From Nitrospinota bacterium (lineage in GTDB: Bacteria; UBA8248): a stretch of 7,678 nt of DNA. Shown here in pieces: positions 6,125 through 7,678 of this stretch. The notes under the pieces were generated by a model. The model worked only from the letters and a program-made list of their open reading frames with translations, was not told the DNA's origin and did no database searches. The translations under genes and the position numbers were made by a program. The number at the start of each line of letters is the position of its first letter. Positions within the stretch are counted from its first letter, which is position 1. Location of the stretch: positions 14,127 to 21,804 of the forward strand of contig DNYS01000229.1 in assembly GCA_003506735.1 (NCBI GenBank), read 5' to 3'.

Positions 6125-7253
6125 CTACGCCGCGCCCGCGCTCGCCTGCGCATTCGGGGAGAGAACCGGCAACACGGACACCCCCCCTCCGGCCGAAGAT
6201 GGCAAGCCAGCCGGACGTTTGGCGGCGCAGCGATGCGATCGAGCACTCGCTGCTCCGCGGGGGCGGCCGGGGGAAGGTCCTCCAGCCCGCCGATCACTCG
6301 GATCCGGCAAGTCGAGCACCGTCCGCGTCCCCCGCATACCGAAGCGTGTGCGATTCCCGCCATCCGGCTCGCCTCCAGGACGGTGATCCCCACCGGCGCC
6401 GCGACCTCCCGGCCGCCCGGGTAGGTGATGCGCACCGTCCTGCCCCGGCTTTCGATGACGCACCGCACCGCCCGGGCCGCCAGAACGAGAACCAGCAAGG
6501 TGGCGTAGCCGTACCAGAGCATGTCCCGCATCCTCTCGATCACGGCGCGCTGCTCGCGTCCCGGTCCATACGCTTCCGTTTCCGTCCAGTCGGGTATCTG
6601 AACCAGCCGGGACACCTCCCGGCCCGCCTGCGTGAAGCCCAGGCAACGCAACACCCCAACGAGGAAGGCCACCGCGAAGAGCAGCGGGAAGCATTTCGGA
6701 TACCAGGATTTGAGCCGGAGCCAGTAGTGGAGCCCGACACAGCCGTGCGTCCAGGCGATCGTCAGCAAGATCGCCTGTTTCGCGCCGATTGCCGGAACCG
6801 CAACCCAGTAGAGGTAAATCGCCCGGGAGTAGGAATCCACCGAACCGAACCACTCGTACGCGAATCTCGTACCGACGACATGGGCAATGAGAAACAGCGG
6901 AATCGTAAAGCCGAGAATGAGTTGGGCCGCTTCCCAGGCGGGCATGCGGAGACTCCGCTGCCGATAGAGGGAATAAAACGCCAGCGCGGCGTGCGTCAGA
7001 AGCGACCCGTAGAGCGCGGCCGTTCCGATCGGGCTCCGCCACACGGCGAGAAACCAGACCCGTCCCGCCTCCATCGCCCGAAGAGAAATGAGCCCCAGCG
7101 CGTGGTTGGTGAGGTGGTCGTGAGAAAGGCGAACAGGACAAGTCCCGTCCAGAGACGGACGCGCCGGTCCCAGTGGACCTTCGGCCCCCCTGCTTTCCGC
7201 CGGACCCGGAGGATTTCTGCATGAGAATCGATATTCCCCAGGAAAATGCCCAA
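6125..7253 (-). CDS. Membrane domain plus 2Fe-2S ferredoxin domain of the same broken adenylate cyclase gene
   Basis: Reading starts at or near TTG 7253 (weak start, no clear Shine-Dalgarno) with a basic stretch and helix LWTGLVLFAFLTT. Near 7113-7119 one base seems missing (ACGACCACC, probably ACGACCCACC), after which HLTNHALGLISLRAMEAGR continues. Several membrane helices follow with conserved-looking His: THAALAF, LIAHVVGTRF and THGCVGLHYWLRL. These resemble haem-ligand patterns of SdhC/FrdC-type anchors. A plant-type ferredoxin domain follows: CGGRGRCSTC (Cys spaced x5 and x2) and the fourth Cys in RLACHLRP. At the G7 run (6181-6187) one more G is needed to pass into VSVLPVLSPNAQ, which reaches the TAG at 6125-6127. 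The cyclase domain follows directly in the same frame. As a whole this is the architecture of a membrane redox-sensing adenylate cyclase. Haem binding is inferred. Confidence 0.75.
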
Positions 7254-7617
7254 GACCGCCTAAGCGGTTTCGAAAACCATGGCCACCTGATGCAGCAAGT
7301 ATGGGTTCTAGCTTAACCTTCGACCCATGGCCAGCAATGTACAGGCCCAAATCAAAGCCGCATCATCCCGGGGGTGAGGTATGTCAAAATATTTGACAAA
7401 ATTTCCTTTCCGGCCTGGCGGATTGGATGCCCGGTACGCTGAACGGCGGCCTGCCCGCCGGCAAAGCCATGCGGATCATCGCCGGGGACGCCGATTCGGC
7501 CCGAGCCGCCGGAGCGCTTGACCCGGCGGCGCGCACTCGTAAAATGCACCTGGTCCGGCGGGGAGGCATATCCGCCGGCGAAATTGATCTTTTCTCCGCC
7601 CGGCGGAAAGGTCGTGG
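7254..7617. other. Divergent intergenic region
   Basis: This 364-base stretch has no recognisable product in any frame. A 64-codon plus-strand frame (7427-7621) and minus-strand frames here look like chance in GC-rich DNA. It contains a repeated CCATGGCCA (7278-7286 and 7325-7333), an ATGGGT...ACCCAT inverted repeat (about 7302-7329) and a perfect 17-base palindrome with arms TGTCAAA/TTTGACA (7382-7398). It also holds a CGGCGG-CCTGC-CCGCCG hairpin (7444-7460) and a small hairpin TCCGC-CCG-GCGGA just before the gene at 7618. Confidence 0.55.
7382..7398. promoter_or_regulatory. Perfect inverted repeat, candidate operator
   Basis: TGTCAAA-ATA-TTTGACA is a perfect 7-3-7 inverted repeat in a locally AT-rich patch of GC-rich DNA. 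Its arms also read as consensus -35 boxes (TTGACA) on both strands, but I find no matching -10 box at 16-18 bases on either side. The size and symmetry suit a dimeric helix-turn-helix regulator. It lies about 130 bases upstream of the cyclase start and 220 bases upstream of the right-edge gene. Confidence 0.45.
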
Positions 7618-7678
7618 GTGAATACTCTCATCGCCGTCGTCGGCGGCTCCAACCCCTCCCCGGAAACCGACCGTCTCG
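7618..7678 (+). CDS. Probable SLOG/TIGR00725-type Rossmann protein, partial N-terminus
   Basis: From GTG 7618 the frame reads NTLIAVVGGSNPSPETDRL and runs off the window. A short hydrophobic beta strand followed by GGS-x-PSPE at the extreme N-terminus is characteristic of the TIGR00725 / LOG-like nucleotide-binding family. AAAGG at 7607-7611 is six bases upstream of the GTG. A small hairpin (TCCGC-CCG-GCGGA) ends within GGAAAGG and could partly hide this site. Only about 20 codons are visible, so the family call is tentative and no function is claimed. Confidence 0.5.
   Translation, partial: MNTLIAVVGGSNPSPETDRL

Noticed and set aside
5417..6424. Long plus-strand frame of 335 codons
   Set aside because: It is antisense to the cyclase gene, whose domains are clear. 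Its Arg/His/Ala-rich product reflects GC-rich codon mirroring.
7427..7621. Plus-strand frame containing MRIIAGDA, resembling the start of RsmD methyltransferase
   Set aside because: The similarity stops after a few residues, the frame ends within 64 codons and no methyltransferase motifs follow.
1..7678. CRISPR arrays, tRNA or rRNA genes, insertion sequences, toxin-antitoxin pairs
   Set aside because: No regularly spaced repeats, no tRNA-like T-loop/anticodon arrangement, no transposase motifs and no terminal inverted repeats with target duplications were seen.

Overview
The window is GC-rich bacterial DNA with strong AGGAGG-type ribosome binding sites and tightly packed genes. It looks like a chromosomal piece from a free-living, probably uncultivated bacterium. 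I cannot name the lineage. A selenocysteine-type OsmC gene, a redox-sensor-like cyclase and a di-myo-inositol phosphate (DIP) pathway do not point to one phylum, although DIP is best known from thermophiles.

Layout, left to right. Minus strand 1-535: an OsmC-family thiol peroxidase-like gene that runs off the left edge. A TGA stands exactly where the peroxidatic cysteine should be, and a SECIS-like hairpin follows it. One G appears to be missing from a G run just upstream. A divergent control region (536-876) leads into an aquaporin (877-1551) with a plant TIP-like selectivity filter. After a GC-rich hairpin and a leader region come three co-directional genes: inositol-1-phosphate synthase (ino1, 1814-2959), an inositol-monophosphatase-like phosphatase (3055-3903), and a bifunctional inositol-1-phosphate cytidylyltransferase / DIP-phosphate synthase (3903-5267). 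The last two overlap by one base. Together they encode a plausible complete route from glucose-6-phosphate to the compatible solute di-myo-inositol phosphate. The phosphatase, which lacks one canonical metal ligand, is a candidate for the final dephosphorylation step.

Minus strand 5519-7253: a broken gene for a membrane adenylate cyclase. It has a His-containing multi-pass membrane domain, a plant-type 2Fe-2S ferredoxin domain and a class III cyclase domain. Two single-base shifts and an in-frame TAG interrupt it. A second divergent region (7254-7617) carries a perfect 17-bp inverted repeat. The first codons of a probable SLOG/TIGR00725-type Rossmann protein begin at 7618 and run off the right edge.

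The central plus-strand genes are all intact. All three frameshifts lie toward the window ends, all need one extra base, and all sit in short G/C runs. This pattern suggests under-called homopolymers in the assembly rather than three true pseudogenizing events, but the sequence alone cannot settle that.
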